DNA of 12,930 nt from Aalborgiella sp043769295 (lineage in GTDB: Bacteria > Pseudomonadota > Gammaproteobacteria > Burkholderiales > Burkholderiaceae_C), in contig JAYVJL010000025.1 of the NCBI GenBank assembly GCA_043769295.1, positions 1-12,930 on the forward strand. Reading direction: 5' to 3'. Positions 12,824-12,930 of the stretch are shown one piece after another. The stretch's first letter is position 1, and every line of letters begins with the position of its first letter. The notes under the pieces were generated by a model. The model searched no databases. It saw only the letters and a list, made by a program, of their open reading frames with translations, and was not told where the DNA came from. A program made the position numbers and the translations under genes.

Positions 12824-12930
12824 TTAACCCGCCGCCCGCTGGTGCAAAATCTCAAACGCTGGCAGGGTCTTGCCTTCCAGAACCTCCAGGAAAGCGCCGC
12901 CTCCGGTCGAGATGTAACCCACCTTGTCCT
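12824..12930 (-). CDS. pgk: phosphoglycerate kinase, C-terminal end (partial)
   Basis: The last 34 codons, reading DKVGYISTGGGAFLEVLEGK and 'TLPAFEILHQRAAG', are the conserved C-terminus of phosphoglycerate kinase. The STGGGA motif belongs to the nucleotide-binding domain, and the closing Leu-x-x-Arg pattern is typical. The rest lies beyond the window. The enzyme interconverts 1,3-bisphosphoglycerate and 3-phosphoglycerate in glycolysis and the Calvin cycle. Confidence 0.93.
   Translation of the reverse strand, partial: DKVGYISTGGGAFLEVLEGKTLPAFEILHQRAAG

Overview
The window looks like part of a betaproteobacterial chromosome (Burkholderiales, probably Comamonadaceae-like). It is a sulfur-metabolism gene cluster broken up by decayed insertion sequences and ending at central carbon genes. 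The assignment rests on the style of the recognisable proteins: an ArsR-rhodanese fusion, ETHE1-like persulfide dioxygenases, pseudoazurin, a Calvin-cycle-type class II aldolase, and IS relics of the IS3, IS4 and IS630 families. No tRNA, rRNA or CRISPR array was seen. Taxonomy and lifestyle (sulfur-oxidising, possibly autotrophic) are inferences.

Layout. 1-345: a truncated IS3-family transposase relic and a possible end of another IS. 373-3716, plus strand: a compact four-gene operon. It has an ArsR-type repressor fused to a rhodanese domain, preceded by a perfect 13-bp inverted repeat that touches its start codon. Next come an ETHE1-like persulfide dioxygenase, an MFS transporter (4-bp overlap) and an exported rhodanese. 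About 3705-4462, minus strand: an internally deleted IS630-family relic whose 3' end overlaps the 3' end of the exported rhodanese gene. 4626-5114, minus: pseudoazurin and its probable terminator. About 5270-5467: a probable metallo-beta-lactamase gene fragment. 5567-6199, minus: a glutathione S-transferase. 6268-6602, plus: a small cytochrome c gene broken by a one-base shift in a G tract. 6709-7140, minus: a DsrE/F-like lipoprotein. 7206-7763, minus: the remaining C-terminal half of a LysR-type regulator, with a nonsense codon. 7764-9703: an IS3 relic abutting a degenerate IS4-family element. 9894-11176, plus: a second sulfur pair, a cytoplasmic rhodanese and a Blh-like metallo-beta-lactamase-fold protein, overlapping by 4 bp. 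11177-11503, minus: a small class I cytochrome c. 11641-12675, minus: class II fructose-bisphosphate aldolase. 12824-12930, minus: the C-terminus of phosphoglycerate kinase.

How the genes may work together (inference from known families). Persulfide dioxygenases oxidise glutathione persulfide to sulfite, and rhodaneses move sulfane sulfur between thiols. The ArsR-rhodanese protein could sense sulfane sulfur and derepress its own operon, with the MFS protein moving a product or substrate. The exported rhodanese, DsrE-like lipoprotein, pseudoazurin and cytochromes would act outside the cytoplasm in sulfur handling and electron transfer. The IS relics, the broken cytochrome and regulator genes and the hydrolase fragment show that the region between the two modules has been eroding.
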